Source of the DNA: Desulfurococcales archaeon
Lineage (GTDB): Archaea; Thermoproteota; Thermoprotei_A; Sulfolobales; Desulfurococcaceae
Direction: 5' to 3'
Length of the DNA: 15,303 bases
Assembly (NCBI GenBank): GCA_027083045.1
Contig: JALWQP010000121.1
Coordinates: forward strand, 1-15,303
Below, piece after piece: positions 1 through 6,619 of the stretch. A program made the position numbers and the translations under genes. The notes under the pieces were generated by a model that did no database searches, was not told where the DNA came from, and worked only from the letters and a program-made list of their open reading frames with translations. Every line of letters begins with the position of its first letter. The first letter of the stretch is position 1.

Positions 1-27
1 ATATCAGGTTTATAGGGATATGTATGA

Positions 28-1581
28 TCACTTTCTCCGCCTAGATTTACCCACAGATCTCTTCCTGACACGGGTGCGGAGGAGAGTCCAGTATATCCAG
101 GCTCTCCTCTTAAGGGACTCGAGGCGGGCAGGCTCTAAACCATTGGTGTAGGGCGCGTATCTGCTCGAGCTAACTATCCTAGATCTCAGCTTTGTTCCTC
201 CCTTATACGCGGATGCGACGAGAATAGCTGCATGAAGGATCTCGCGTTTCTTAATGCTCATTATTATGTCATCCATATGTATGTCGAGGAAATTAGTTGT
301 ATGTAGTGCCTTGAGGAAAACCGGGTGCTTGATAATGCTCTTTATTAGGGGGATATTTGTCTGAATACCTGTTATGACGTACTCGTCCAGCGCCCTATTG
401 AGTCGAAGGATAGCCTCTCTCCTATCTTTACCCATCACAATCAGCTTGGCAATCAACGGGTTATATTCGCTTGAGACCGTGCTACCTGCAACTATTCCGG
501 AGTCAACTCTTACTCCAGGACCGCTAGGCTCAATGTACTGTTTGATCGTTCCCGGTGAAGGCATGAGAGTGACCGGGTTTTCCGCGTTTATACGGGCTTC
601 TATAGCGTGTCCCATTATCTTTATATCGCGCTGCTTTAGCCTGAGCCTTTCTTCGAGAGCAATTATTATCTGTTGCTTCACTATATCGATGCCCGTTATC
701 ATCTCTGTAACTGGGTGCTCTACTTGTAAGCGTGCATTGATCTCCATGAAGTAGTGCTGCCTCCTTTTCATATCGTAGAGCATCTCTACTGTCCCGGCGC
801 CCGTGTATTTTATGGTTTTCATGAGCTTTACGGCATCGCCCGTGATCTTCTTCCGCTCCTCGGATGAAAGGATTACTGCTGGTGCCTCCTCGATTATCTT
901 CTGTTGTCTCCTCTGGACGCTACAATCCCTCTCGTATAGGTGTATGACGTGCTCACCGTCGCCGAGTATTTGTACTTCTATATGCTTGGGGCCTTCGAGA
1001 TATGGCTCCACGTAGAGCCTCGGGTCTTTGAAAGCGTTCTCAGCTTCTTTCCGGGCCTGCTCATAGAGCTTGTCGAGCTCTTCCTCATTGCGTATGATCC
1101 TTATACCCATTCCGCCGCCACCGCCGACAGCTTTAAGCATTAGTGGGTAGCCGTGTTCTTCGGCGAACTCCCTTACATCATCTATGCTTTTAGCGATACG
1201 CCATGGGAGTGTTGGTACTCCTGCCTTGAAGGCTACTTCTTTGGCTTTGACCTTGTCTCCTGCCAACGCCATGGTCTCGGGAGAAGGGCCTATGAATATG
1301 AATCCTCTCTCCACAACTCTCTTGGCGAATTCAACGTTCTCACTGAGAAACCCGTAGCCTGGATGTATTGCATCTGCTCCGAGTTCTTCTGCAGCCTCTA
1401 TTATCTCTTCGACATCGAGATAGCTACCAACCTCAGCGTCTTCAACCATGAATCTTCTGTGGAGAGAATTCTTATCCAAGCTAGTGTAGATCCCTAGTGG
1501 TGAGAAGCCCATTTCTTTGATGCTCCTAGCTATCCTGATAGCTATTTCTCCCCTGTTGGCGATCAGTATCCTTATTGTCAA
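28..1581 (-). CDS. accC: Biotin carboxylase subunit of an acyl-CoA or pyruvate carboxylase
   Basis: Carboxylates the biotin of a carrier protein using ATP and bicarbonate, the first half-reaction of acetyl-CoA, propionyl-CoA or pyruvate carboxylase; cytoplasmic. The N-terminal domain starts ILIANRGEIAIRI (residues 4-16) with HPGYGFLSEN at 73-82. The ATP-grasp domain has the glycine loop GGGGGMG (153-159) and the metal/catalytic stretch EINARLQVEHPVTE (280-293), including E280, N282, R284 and E288. The C-terminal domain carries GVRVDSG (356-362). The position that is His236 in E. coli AccC (RRHQK) is Gln here (RRQQK); this site varies in the family (Asn in PccA, from memory). The start is a TTG, supported by alignment of the N-terminus and a GGGGA 9 bases upstream. 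A very basic C-terminal tail (about 485-517) follows the conserved part. No biotin carrier or carboxyltransferase gene is in the window, so the acyl substrate cannot be named. Confidence 0.95.
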   Translation of the reverse strand: MTIRILIANRGEIAIRIARSIKEMGFSPLGIYTSLDKNSLHRRFMVEDAEVGSYLDVEEIIEAAEELGADAIHPGYGFLSENVEFAKRVVERGFIFIGPSPETMALAGDKVKAKEVAFKAGVPTLPWRIAKSIDDVREFAEEHGYPLMLKAVGGGGGMGIRIIRNEEELDKLYEQARKEAENAFKDPRLYVEPYLEGPKHIEVQILGDGEHVIHLYERDCSVQRRQQKIIEEAPAVILSSEERKKITGDAVKLMKTIKYTGAGTVEMLYDMKRRQHYFMEINARLQVEHPVTEMITGIDIVKQQIIIALEERLRLKQRDIKIMGHAIEARINAENPVTLMPSPGTIKQYIEPSGPGVRVDSGIVAGSTVSSEYNPLIAKLIVMGKDRREAILRLNRALDEYVITGIQTNIPLIKSIIKHPVFLKALHTTNFLDIHMDDIIMSIKKREILHAAILVASAYKGGTKLRSRIVSSSRYAPYTNGLEPARLESLKRRAWIYWTLLRTRVRKRSVGKSRRRK

Positions 1582-1626
1582 GGCTTACAGTCCCCAATTG
1601 CTGAGATAGCGATAACAGTGTTTAGC

Positions 1627-1693
1627 CCTTTATTTACACAACGCTCACTAGTCTTGTATGGGTTTATCATTTATTACTGTATCTTTTATATTT
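1627..1693 (-). promoter_or_regulatory. Candidate TATA boxes for the biotin carboxylase gene
   Basis: Two AT-rich TATA-like elements read on the minus strand in the 161-base gap before the biotin carboxylase gene: AAATATAAAAG (1683-1693) and GTAAATAAAGG (within 1627-1641). With the usual spacing of about 25 bases they would start transcripts near 1660 or 1608, giving leaders of roughly 80 or 27 bases. The assignment rests on sequence resemblance only. Confidence 0.4.
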
Positions 1694-1742
1694 GAACATA
1701 GGTTTAACCAACATTGTTAGAGACACGTGCCCCGATATTGTC

Positions 1743-2444
1743 TTAAAAATACCTCGTTCTCAGAGCCTTTAACTTGGAGAGGATCCGAAGAGCTTCCAGA
1801 GGGTTCTCAATACTCTGTATTTCCTTCATTTTCTCCCAGTCTTCAAGTGTTAGTGGTCTGACACGATATATTGCTAGGCTAGGCCCCACAGTTTCTATGA
1901 CATGGCCTATGCCTCTATCAATTAATAGCCTGGTAATAACTCTCAGGTCCTGCCTGCTCGGCACCGGCATGTTTGAGGGGTGTGTATGGGCTGAAAAACA
2001 CTGTGGTATCCCGGGAGAGATGACGTGATCCTCTTCTCCCTCGAGAAGGAATGCTCTTCCGTCGAAGAGTATACCGAGATAATATTCTCTGCGGGTTGTA
2101 TAGCTTTTTGCCGCATAGTTTTTCATGCGGTAGTGTAGCGTCTCCATATATGTTTTCACGACCTCATCGTATAGGCTTGTATAGGATGTTCTTGCATGCT
2201 CGGAGTACACCGCGTCCAGGTCATATTTATCCATGAAAACCTCGATGCTCTCCCCTGCATCGTAGTTGCATCTCCAACCTTTAACCAGTATTTTTGGCCC
2301 AGCTGACCACTCAATATTGATTAGCACATCCTCACACTCTGCGTCCTCGAGGACGTCTTCGGCAAAGTTAATGGTTCTGCTGATAAAAGCTATTCTCTCG
2401 ACTGACTCATCCTCTACCAGTATGTTCTGTTTAGGCTTCATCAT
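1743..2444 (-). CDS. JAMM/MPN-domain metalloprotease, probable isopeptidase-type
   Basis: A 233-residue protein with a textbook JAMM zinc motif: H153-T-H155, seven residues, S163, two residues, D166 (HTHPSNMPVPSRQD). E120 in REYYLGILFDG is a plausible catalytic glutamate at the position expected before the second strand. The family includes eukaryotic Rpn11/CSN5 and archaeal JAMM enzymes that remove ubiquitin-like SAMP proteins. Those archaeal enzymes are about 130-140 residues long, whereas this one has about 115 extra N-terminal residues of unrecognised sequence, acidic near residues 11-45. The gene lies 11 bases downstream of the M20 gene on the same strand, which suggests a two-gene operon. 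The ATG start is followed by a second ATG; a weak AAGGCG lies upstream. Zinc peptidase chemistry is likely, but the substrate is unknown. Confidence 0.85.
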   Translation of the reverse strand: MMKPKQNILVEDESVERIAFISRTINFAEDVLEDAECEDVLINIEWSAGPKILVKGWRCNYDAGESIEVFMDKYDLDAVYSEHARTSYTSLYDEVVKTYMETLHYRMKNYAAKSYTTRREYYLGILFDGRAFLLEGEEDHVISPGIPQCFSAHTHPSNMPVPSRQDLRVITRLLIDRGIGHVIETVGPSLAIYRVRPLTLEDWEKMKEIQSIENPLEALRILSKLKALRTRYF

Positions 2445-2455
2445 GAGCTGCGCCT

Positions 2456-3703
2456 TTACTTAGAGCCGTACTTTTCGTTGAGCGTCTTTATCAGCTCAAC
2501 GTATATGTCTACGAACCTGTGGAGAGACTCTACTGGCATGTACTCGTCTACCTTGTGGGGAACATTAGGGTCGCCGGGGCCGTAGCTTACCGCTTGGACC
2601 CCTACCTCGGTGTAGTAGCGCATATCTAGTCCTCCAATACACACAGTCTTCCTCGGCTCGTATCCCAGAACTTTCTTCGCTACCTCGACTGTCGCCTTTA
2701 CGATATCCTGCTCAGGATCAGTGAAGGCGGGATCCATCATCTGGACAAACCTAATCTCAGTGTCGGCGTTCGCTGCGCGTGAGGCCTCCTCGACGGCTCT
2801 CCGTAGCTCCTCCATAACATCAGATGCTTTCTCCTCGACAATCAACCTCCTATCTAAGCTGAAGCTGACCCTGCCCGGCACGATGTTTATGCTTCCTGGA
2901 CTTGTCAGTTTTCCTCCAAGAGTTATGGTCGGATATTCTCCTCCCGGCAGATCATAGTTGTACCCGCTCTTCTTCCTCTTGAGCTTTGGAGCATAGTTTT
3001 CTATGATATGCTTGGCCACGTACACCATTTTCTCGAAAGCATTGACGCCTAGGAAGGGTACTGAGCCATGTGTCTGTCTGCCTTTAACTATCACTTCAGC
3101 CCATACAGCGCCCTTGTGTCCGTGCCAGAGCACCTTCTCACCGCTCGGCTCAGCTATTACAACCCATGTCGGCCTACTCTTCAGGTCCCTGACAAGGTAC
3201 CCTGTGCCCGTCAGTCCTCCTATCTCCTCGTCGGGGACAACTGCGGCCTCCACTATTATGCCTAGATCATCCAGTTTCTCCGCCACATAGATCATTGCAG
3301 CCAGGAAAGCCGCTATTCCCCCCTTCATATCAGTTGATCCACGCCCATAGATCTTTCCGTCCTTGACAACTGGTTTGAAAGGCTCTGTGACGCTCCATCC
3401 CTCACCCGGGAAAACTACGTCGTAGTGGCCGTTGAACTGTAGTATCTTGTCGCCGCTACCGATCCTAGCTAAGAATATGTATCTCGGCTTCTCAGGATGA
3501 TAGTCTGGGGGAAGAGTCTTCTTCAAGTATTCGTCAGGCACACGTATTATACTTGTCTCGACACCGTGCTCCCTGAGAACCTCCGCGTAATAGTTCACAA
3601 TGTCCTCATAGGCTTCTCCTAGAACCGTGGGGTATTTGATCGAATCAATTAGTATTTGTTCGGATAATCTGTAGAACTCTTCGGGAAGCATATCATATCC
3701 CAC
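2456..3703 (-). CDS. M20-family zinc amidohydrolase (ArgE/DapE/ACY1/CPG2 type)
   Basis: A 415-residue cytoplasmic di-zinc hydrolase that removes acyl or aminoacyl groups from amino acids or peptides. Visible metal and catalytic positions are HYD (H93, D95), RGSTDMKGG with D125, PDEEIGG with E159/E160, AEPSG with E185, and H383 in NVPHKVDEYM. THG at 211-213 sits where the inserted dimerisation domain carries its conserved His. The length fits the family. The start is GTG; an in-frame ATG four codons later is an alternative, and a GAGGA lies 13 bases before the GTG. It is the first gene of a likely operon with the JAMM protease. Specificity (acetyl-ornithine, succinyl-diaminopimelate, acetyl-lysine on LysW, or a dipeptide) cannot be decided, since no arginine or lysine biosynthesis genes are nearby. 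Confidence 0.93.
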   Translation of the reverse strand: MGYDMLPEEFYRLSEQILIDSIKYPTVLGEAYEDIVNYYAEVLREHGVETSIIRVPDEYLKKTLPPDYHPEKPRYIFLARIGSGDKILQFNGHYDVVFPGEGWSVTEPFKPVVKDGKIYGRGSTDMKGGIAAFLAAMIYVAEKLDDLGIIVEAAVVPDEEIGGLTGTGYLVRDLKSRPTWVVIAEPSGEKVLWHGHKGAVWAEVIVKGRQTHGSVPFLGVNAFEKMVYVAKHIIENYAPKLKRKKSGYNYDLPGGEYPTITLGGKLTSPGSINIVPGRVSFSLDRRLIVEEKASDVMEELRRAVEEASRAANADTEIRFVQMMDPAFTDPEQDIVKATVEVAKKVLGYEPRKTVCIGGLDMRYYTEVGVQAVSYGPGDPNVPHKVDEYMPVESLHRFVDIYVELIKTLNEKYGSK

Positions 3704-3735
3704 GCATGGATTTCTGTCCTCTGTTCTGCTACTAG

Positions 3736-3764
3736 ATTATATGTTACTTATACTAAAGAGTATA
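3736..3764. promoter_or_regulatory. Divergent promoter region with perfect inverted repeat
   Basis: The 104-base gap between the divergent M20 gene and the 3808 gene holds a perfect inverted repeat, TATACT-AAAG-AGTATA (3749-3764). Reading on the minus strand, TATA-like stretches at about 3736-3744 and 3745-3757 would place starts 20-30 bases before the GTG of the M20 gene. The repeat overlaps these TATA elements, so it could be an operator or a two-way TATA element. It is AT-rich, so chance is a real alternative. Confidence 0.35.
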
Positions 3765-3807
3765 TTCGGTGCAGTGATGATCAACTATTAGTGGGTGTCC
3801 TACTGGT

Positions 3808-5061
3808 TTGAAAAGGAAAGCTATTGATAAGGCAATGGATTGTGTAGATAAGTGCTCAGCCAACTATCCGGGGCTCGCCAGATGCTTTGTCGAGTGCTAT
3901 GTCGGAGGAGCTCTTAGCGAGGCATACGATTGGATTGCAAAGCTAAAGCATGTGGAAGAGCAAGTCCTGCATCTTTACGCCGCGAGCGCTATCACGTATA
4001 GTCGGGAAATGAGGAGCTTCCTCGATGATCCGAAGAGGCATCTAGAGAAAAAGCTCTTTATATACACCCATGACTTCGTCAGAGGAAGGATCTCGGCTGA
4101 GGAGTATGCCAGGAAATCATTAATGGCGATCAACACTAGTCTCCGGACAAACCTGAGAACCATTTATCAGAACTGGGGCTTCCTTGCGCTGCTATTGAAA
4201 GTCTACCGCGAAGGCACAAGGATCATTTATCCGGAGCATAAGATCATAAGTTTGGAGAGGAGTGGTAGGCAAAGATTACGCTGGATACCTCCCAACATAG
4301 TTATAGATGTACCTGGATATGGGAGCGCTAGTTTCTTCATGGAGGTGCCGAGGCCTCTTGCATGGGGTGACACAGGTGATTTATCGAGAGTTTGGAGTCT
4401 CTACACAGCGCTCAGGCCGGACATGATGGTCTTCGGCGGTAGAGTTTACGATGTTCTTGACGCGGACAACAATCCGCCGATAAAGAAGCCTGACATAATA
4501 ATTGAGTTCAAGGAGCTCCGAGACTGGTATCGGAGAAAGAGGATTGTCAAGGGTCCTCTGGCCAGGCCTCTGAGTGCTGAAGAGTGGAGGAGTAGATGGA
4601 TTGAGGGACTCTACACCGGGCTGGCCGATGTCCTCGGGATAAGCAGGGATGAAGCCGTGGATAAGCTCCGCAAGAGAGCCGGTGTGCTCATGGATGAGGT
4701 TAGGGTTGTTGAGCTCTATAAGAGCATCTATAGGCCTAAACAAATGTTCCTTGTCTCAAAACACGTTGTCCCCGATGAGATCAAGGCTATGCTTGAAGGA
4801 CACGACATAGTGGTTGTTGATGATGTAGGATTCAATGAGGACAAGCTGGAACCAGTTGCGAAGAGTATTCTGGAGACTTGCGTCTTGGTTGAAGAATACA
4901 TTGTGTCTACTCGTGATAAGGAGCTCGCAGAAGTTCTTGGCATGATAAAGGAGTTGTGGGAGAAAGGTGTTCTCGACAGGGAGAAAGTAATGAGGCTCCT
5001 TATCTTCGCGTTATCTGGGGAGAATAGTATGGCTGATGGATTGGAAAAAAGCAGTCATTAA
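3808..5061 (+). CDS. Unrecognised protein with twin CX3C motif and candidate PD-(D/E)XK nuclease core
   Basis: A 417-residue soluble protein with no family I can name. Residues 12-30 carry C12-x3-C16-x9-C26-x3-C30, a twin CX3C arrangement that could bind zinc or an iron-sulfur cluster, or form a disulfide-linked helical hairpin. Residues 40-145 look mainly helical. A strand-rich section follows (157-185), then RPD (D205) and KPDIIIEFKEL (228-238), where D205 or D229 with E233 and K235 (E-F-K) resembles a PD-(D/E)XK nuclease site. The strand QMFLVSKHVVP (312-322) and IVVVDDV (334-340) would fit the end of such a fold. The C-terminus is helical. It begins with TTG; ATG codon 10 is an alternative but would keep all four cysteines. 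It is transcribed alone, divergent from the M20/JAMM pair and convergent with the ferredoxin gene. The nuclease role is inference. Confidence 0.85.
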   Translation: MKRKAIDKAMDCVDKCSANYPGLARCFVECYVGGALSEAYDWIAKLKHVEEQVLHLYAASAITYSREMRSFLDDPKRHLEKKLFIYTHDFVRGRISAEEYARKSLMAINTSLRTNLRTIYQNWGFLALLLKVYREGTRIIYPEHKIISLERSGRQRLRWIPPNIVIDVPGYGSASFFMEVPRPLAWGDTGDLSRVWSLYTALRPDMMVFGGRVYDVLDADNNPPIKKPDIIIEFKELRDWYRRKRIVKGPLARPLSAEEWRSRWIEGLYTGLADVLGISRDEAVDKLRKRAGVLMDEVRVVELYKSIYRPKQMFLVSKHVVPDEIKAMLEGHDIVVVDDVGFNEDKLEPVAKSILETCVLVEEYIVSTRDKELAEVLGMIKELWEKGVLDREKVMRLLIFALSGENSMADGLEKSSH

Positions 5062-5091
5062 TTCATAACAATTTATTCCTGAAGGATACCG

Positions 5092-5334
5092 TTACTCGAT
5101 CGGTTCTACCTTAATTATTTGTACTGGACAAGCTGCAGCCGCGTCCTCTGCACAGCTCTTTAGATCTTCAGGAATTATTCCGACGGCTATGTTGCCGTTC
5201 TCCCTGTATTTCTCGACGATCTGGCTCTTGTTGTCCTCAGGATTCATCTCGAAAACGTCGGGGCATATGCTTACACATACCATGTCGGATATACAGTTAT
5301 CGCGCGGATCGATGATGACCTTGTACTTGGCCAT
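5092..5334 (-). CDS. [4Fe-4S] ferredoxin with Asp at the second ligand position
   Basis: An 80-residue electron carrier, complete. The cluster motif is C14-x2-D17-x2-C20-x3-C24-P with a final C69-P, and C61 completes the set. This matches Pyrococcus furiosus ferredoxin, where Asp replaces one cysteine ligand and two further cysteines form a disulfide; by analogy C24 and C61 would be the disulfide pair and C14, D17, C20 and C69 the cluster ligands. In such archaea ferredoxin takes electrons from 2-oxoacid and aldehyde oxidoreductases and passes them to hydrogenase or related membrane complexes. The ATG start is backed by GGTGA (5341-5345) six bases upstream. It is a single-gene unit with its own promoter. 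Confidence 0.96.
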   Translation of the reverse strand: MAKYKVIIDPRDNCISDMVCVSICPDVFEMNPEDNKSQIVEKYRENGNIAVGIIPEDLKSCAEDAAAACPVQIIKVEPIE

Positions 5335-5340
5335 TCTTTA

Positions 5341-5397
5341 TCACCATGATATTATGATTATGGGACCGGAAAATAAGGGTTTCAGTAGCTTATTTAA
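5341..5397 (-). promoter_or_regulatory. Ferredoxin promoter and ribosome binding site
   Basis: On the minus strand a TATA-like TTAAATAAG lies at 5389-5397. With about 25 bases of spacing it would start a transcript near 5367, leaving a leader of about 30 bases that contains a GGTGA ribosome binding site at 5341-5345, six bases from the ATG. Confidence 0.5.
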
Positions 5398-5486
5398 TAA
5401 TTTCAATATACGTTATTATGTGATACATTTACTTGGATATATATGCTCGTTGAAAGATTTTATCGGGAAAGAATAGTCGGCTATGC

Positions 5487-5527
5487 GGGGCCCATATCAT
5501 CCAGGGCCTCATTGATTACTCGGCCCT
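5487..5527. other. Three-segment alternative hairpin between genes
   Basis: Within the 226-base gap 5335-5560, three GC-rich segments can pair in two exclusive ways. GGGGCCC (5487-5493) pairs with GGGCCTC (5504-5510), giving seven pairs including one G-T and a loop of 10. Alternatively AGGGCC (5503-5508) pairs with GGCCCT (5522-5527), giving six pairs and a loop of 13. It lies downstream of the membrane-protein gene and upstream of the ferredoxin promoter, so it could be a 3' end structure, a small RNA, or chance. The rest of the gap is AT-rich and shows nothing else. Confidence 0.3.
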
Positions 5528-5560
5528 TCACGTTTAACCCGGGATTCCTCGTCATCCTGA

Positions 5561-6496
5561 TTAACCGTATTCTGTTGTCTGGGAATTAAACTGTTTGTTC
5601 CCGGAGAATATGTTCGGGCCATATATTTCTTTTATTATCTCTATGACTTCGGCCTCTATCCACTCCAGATCTATTGTTCCAGCCGAAACTGAGGGCGGTA
5701 GTTCGTAGTATAGCTTTAGCTTGTCCTCTAATGAGATGACTATGCTACACGGTTTCCCGTATTTCCTTATGTACCTATAAGGCCTCTCGACTACGTGCAC
5801 AGTGTCGCTTATTCTGCCCTTGTACTTGTAGCCCATTGTCTTTAGCTTGTTGATCACTTTATTGAGCAGGATCTTTGGATCAATTAGCGGGACGTCTATG
5901 GAGCATACATGTTTGGTTAGCTTGCTTGTCGAGCACTCATAGAATTTACCTCTTCTGTGCTCGGGGTACTTCTTGGCGAGGTTCTCGGTTATGTCGTGAT
6001 AAAGCAGTATTGCACCTAGGAATAAGGCTGCCGCTGCGATAAGCGATATAACTCCATGGAATTTTTCTCTCACAGTATGGGTATGTATTGTTACATAATA
6101 TATAACGGTGACATTATTGTTCGAGGGGTTTAGGAGGCCTAGCACATACATATTGTTTGTCCCATTAAATACTTGAAATACATTATTGTATTCTGTAAGG
6201 TTCGCCTCCTTGAACAATATTGTCGGGTCCATCGATGTACCTAGATATACCTGTATATTCGTCCGTGGTTGCGTCGTCCAATTGATCTTGTATTTATCGC
6301 CTGTTAAAAGGGGTATCTTGACAAAGTAGAGCGATTTTGGAGGAATAACTATCTTGTCATAAAACGTCTTTGTAATTGGAACCGTTTCCTGAAGGAAAGA
6401 AGAACTGAAAGCCAAAACTATCAGTGCTCCAATGATAATATATATGCTACGCTTATTCATCTCTCTAAATATTTTGGCGAGAGGCATAATCATCAT
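5561..6496 (-). CDS. Two-helix membrane protein of unknown function
   Basis: A 311-residue protein that I do not recognise. A first membrane helix lies at about 17-34 (IYIIIGALIVLAF core), followed by an external domain (about 38-145) rich in beta-strand-type sequence with four N-glycosylation sequons (N72-W-T, N99-L-T, N111-G-T, N128-V-T). A second helix at about 148-166 leads to a charged cytoplasmic domain (167-311). Positive charges before helix 1 and after helix 2 (KKYPEHRRGK) support this in-out-in topology. The chosen ATG is doubled (ATGATG); Met13 just before helix 1 is a possible later start. It has its own promoter and stands alone between the importer operon and the ferredoxin gene. 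The external domain could bind a ligand or join the cell envelope, but nothing in it proves a role. Confidence 0.8.
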   Translation of the reverse strand: MMIMPLAKIFREMNKRSIYIIIGALIVLAFSSSFLQETVPITKTFYDKIVIPPKSLYFVKIPLLTGDKYKINWTTQPRTNIQVYLGTSMDPTILFKEANLTEYNNVFQVFNGTNNMYVLGLLNPSNNNVTVIYYVTIHTHTVREKFHGVISLIAAAALFLGAILLYHDITENLAKKYPEHRRGKFYECSTSKLTKHVCSIDVPLIDPKILLNKVINKLKTMGYKYKGRISDTVHVVERPYRYIRKYGKPCSIVISLEDKLKLYYELPPSVSAGTIDLEWIEAEVIEIIKEIYGPNIFSGNKQFNSQTTEYG

Positions 6497-6536
6497 CCAC
6501 GCGCTAGTTTGTCAAACAGAATACCCTGACTACCTA

Positions 6537-6546
6537 CTTATAATTT
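6537..6546 (-). promoter_or_regulatory. TATA box of the two-helix membrane protein gene
   Basis: AAATTATAAG read on the minus strand is a good TATA-like element. Transcription would begin near 6516, about 20 bases before the ATG, which fits a short archaeal leader. Confidence 0.45.
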
Positions 6547-6585
6547 CTACCGGACGATCTACATTTGTTAATTCTGTTATCTATT

Positions 6586-6612
6586 AGAAGAGAAAGGAGA
6601 GAGAAAAAAGTA
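6586..6612 (-). terminator. U-rich terminator of the BMP importer operon
   Basis: Read on the minus strand, this stretch just after the last permease gene is almost pure pyrimidine and includes CTTTTTTCTCTCTCC followed by more T/C. A run of U without a needed hairpin is the known form of archaeal intrinsic termination. The position at the operon's 3' end supports the call. Confidence 0.6.
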
Positions 6613-6619
6613 TTGAGTG

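Noticed and set aside
374..754. Open plus-strand frame of 126 codons opposite the biotin carboxylase gene
   Set aside because: It lies wholly antisense to strongly conserved ATP-grasp sequence, has low-complexity Ser/Ile/Leu-rich content and no homology that I recognise; several similar frames opposite the M20 and ATPase genes were dropped for the same reason.
1724..1729. CACGTG palindrome between the JAMM and biotin carboxylase genes
   Set aside because: Six bases of palindrome are expected by chance and no second copy or wider symmetry was found.
5335..5560. Possible box C/D small RNA in the intergenic gap
   Set aside because: Minus-strand GGATGACGA and GGATGATA resemble a C box, but no matching CTGA D box at a fitting distance was found.
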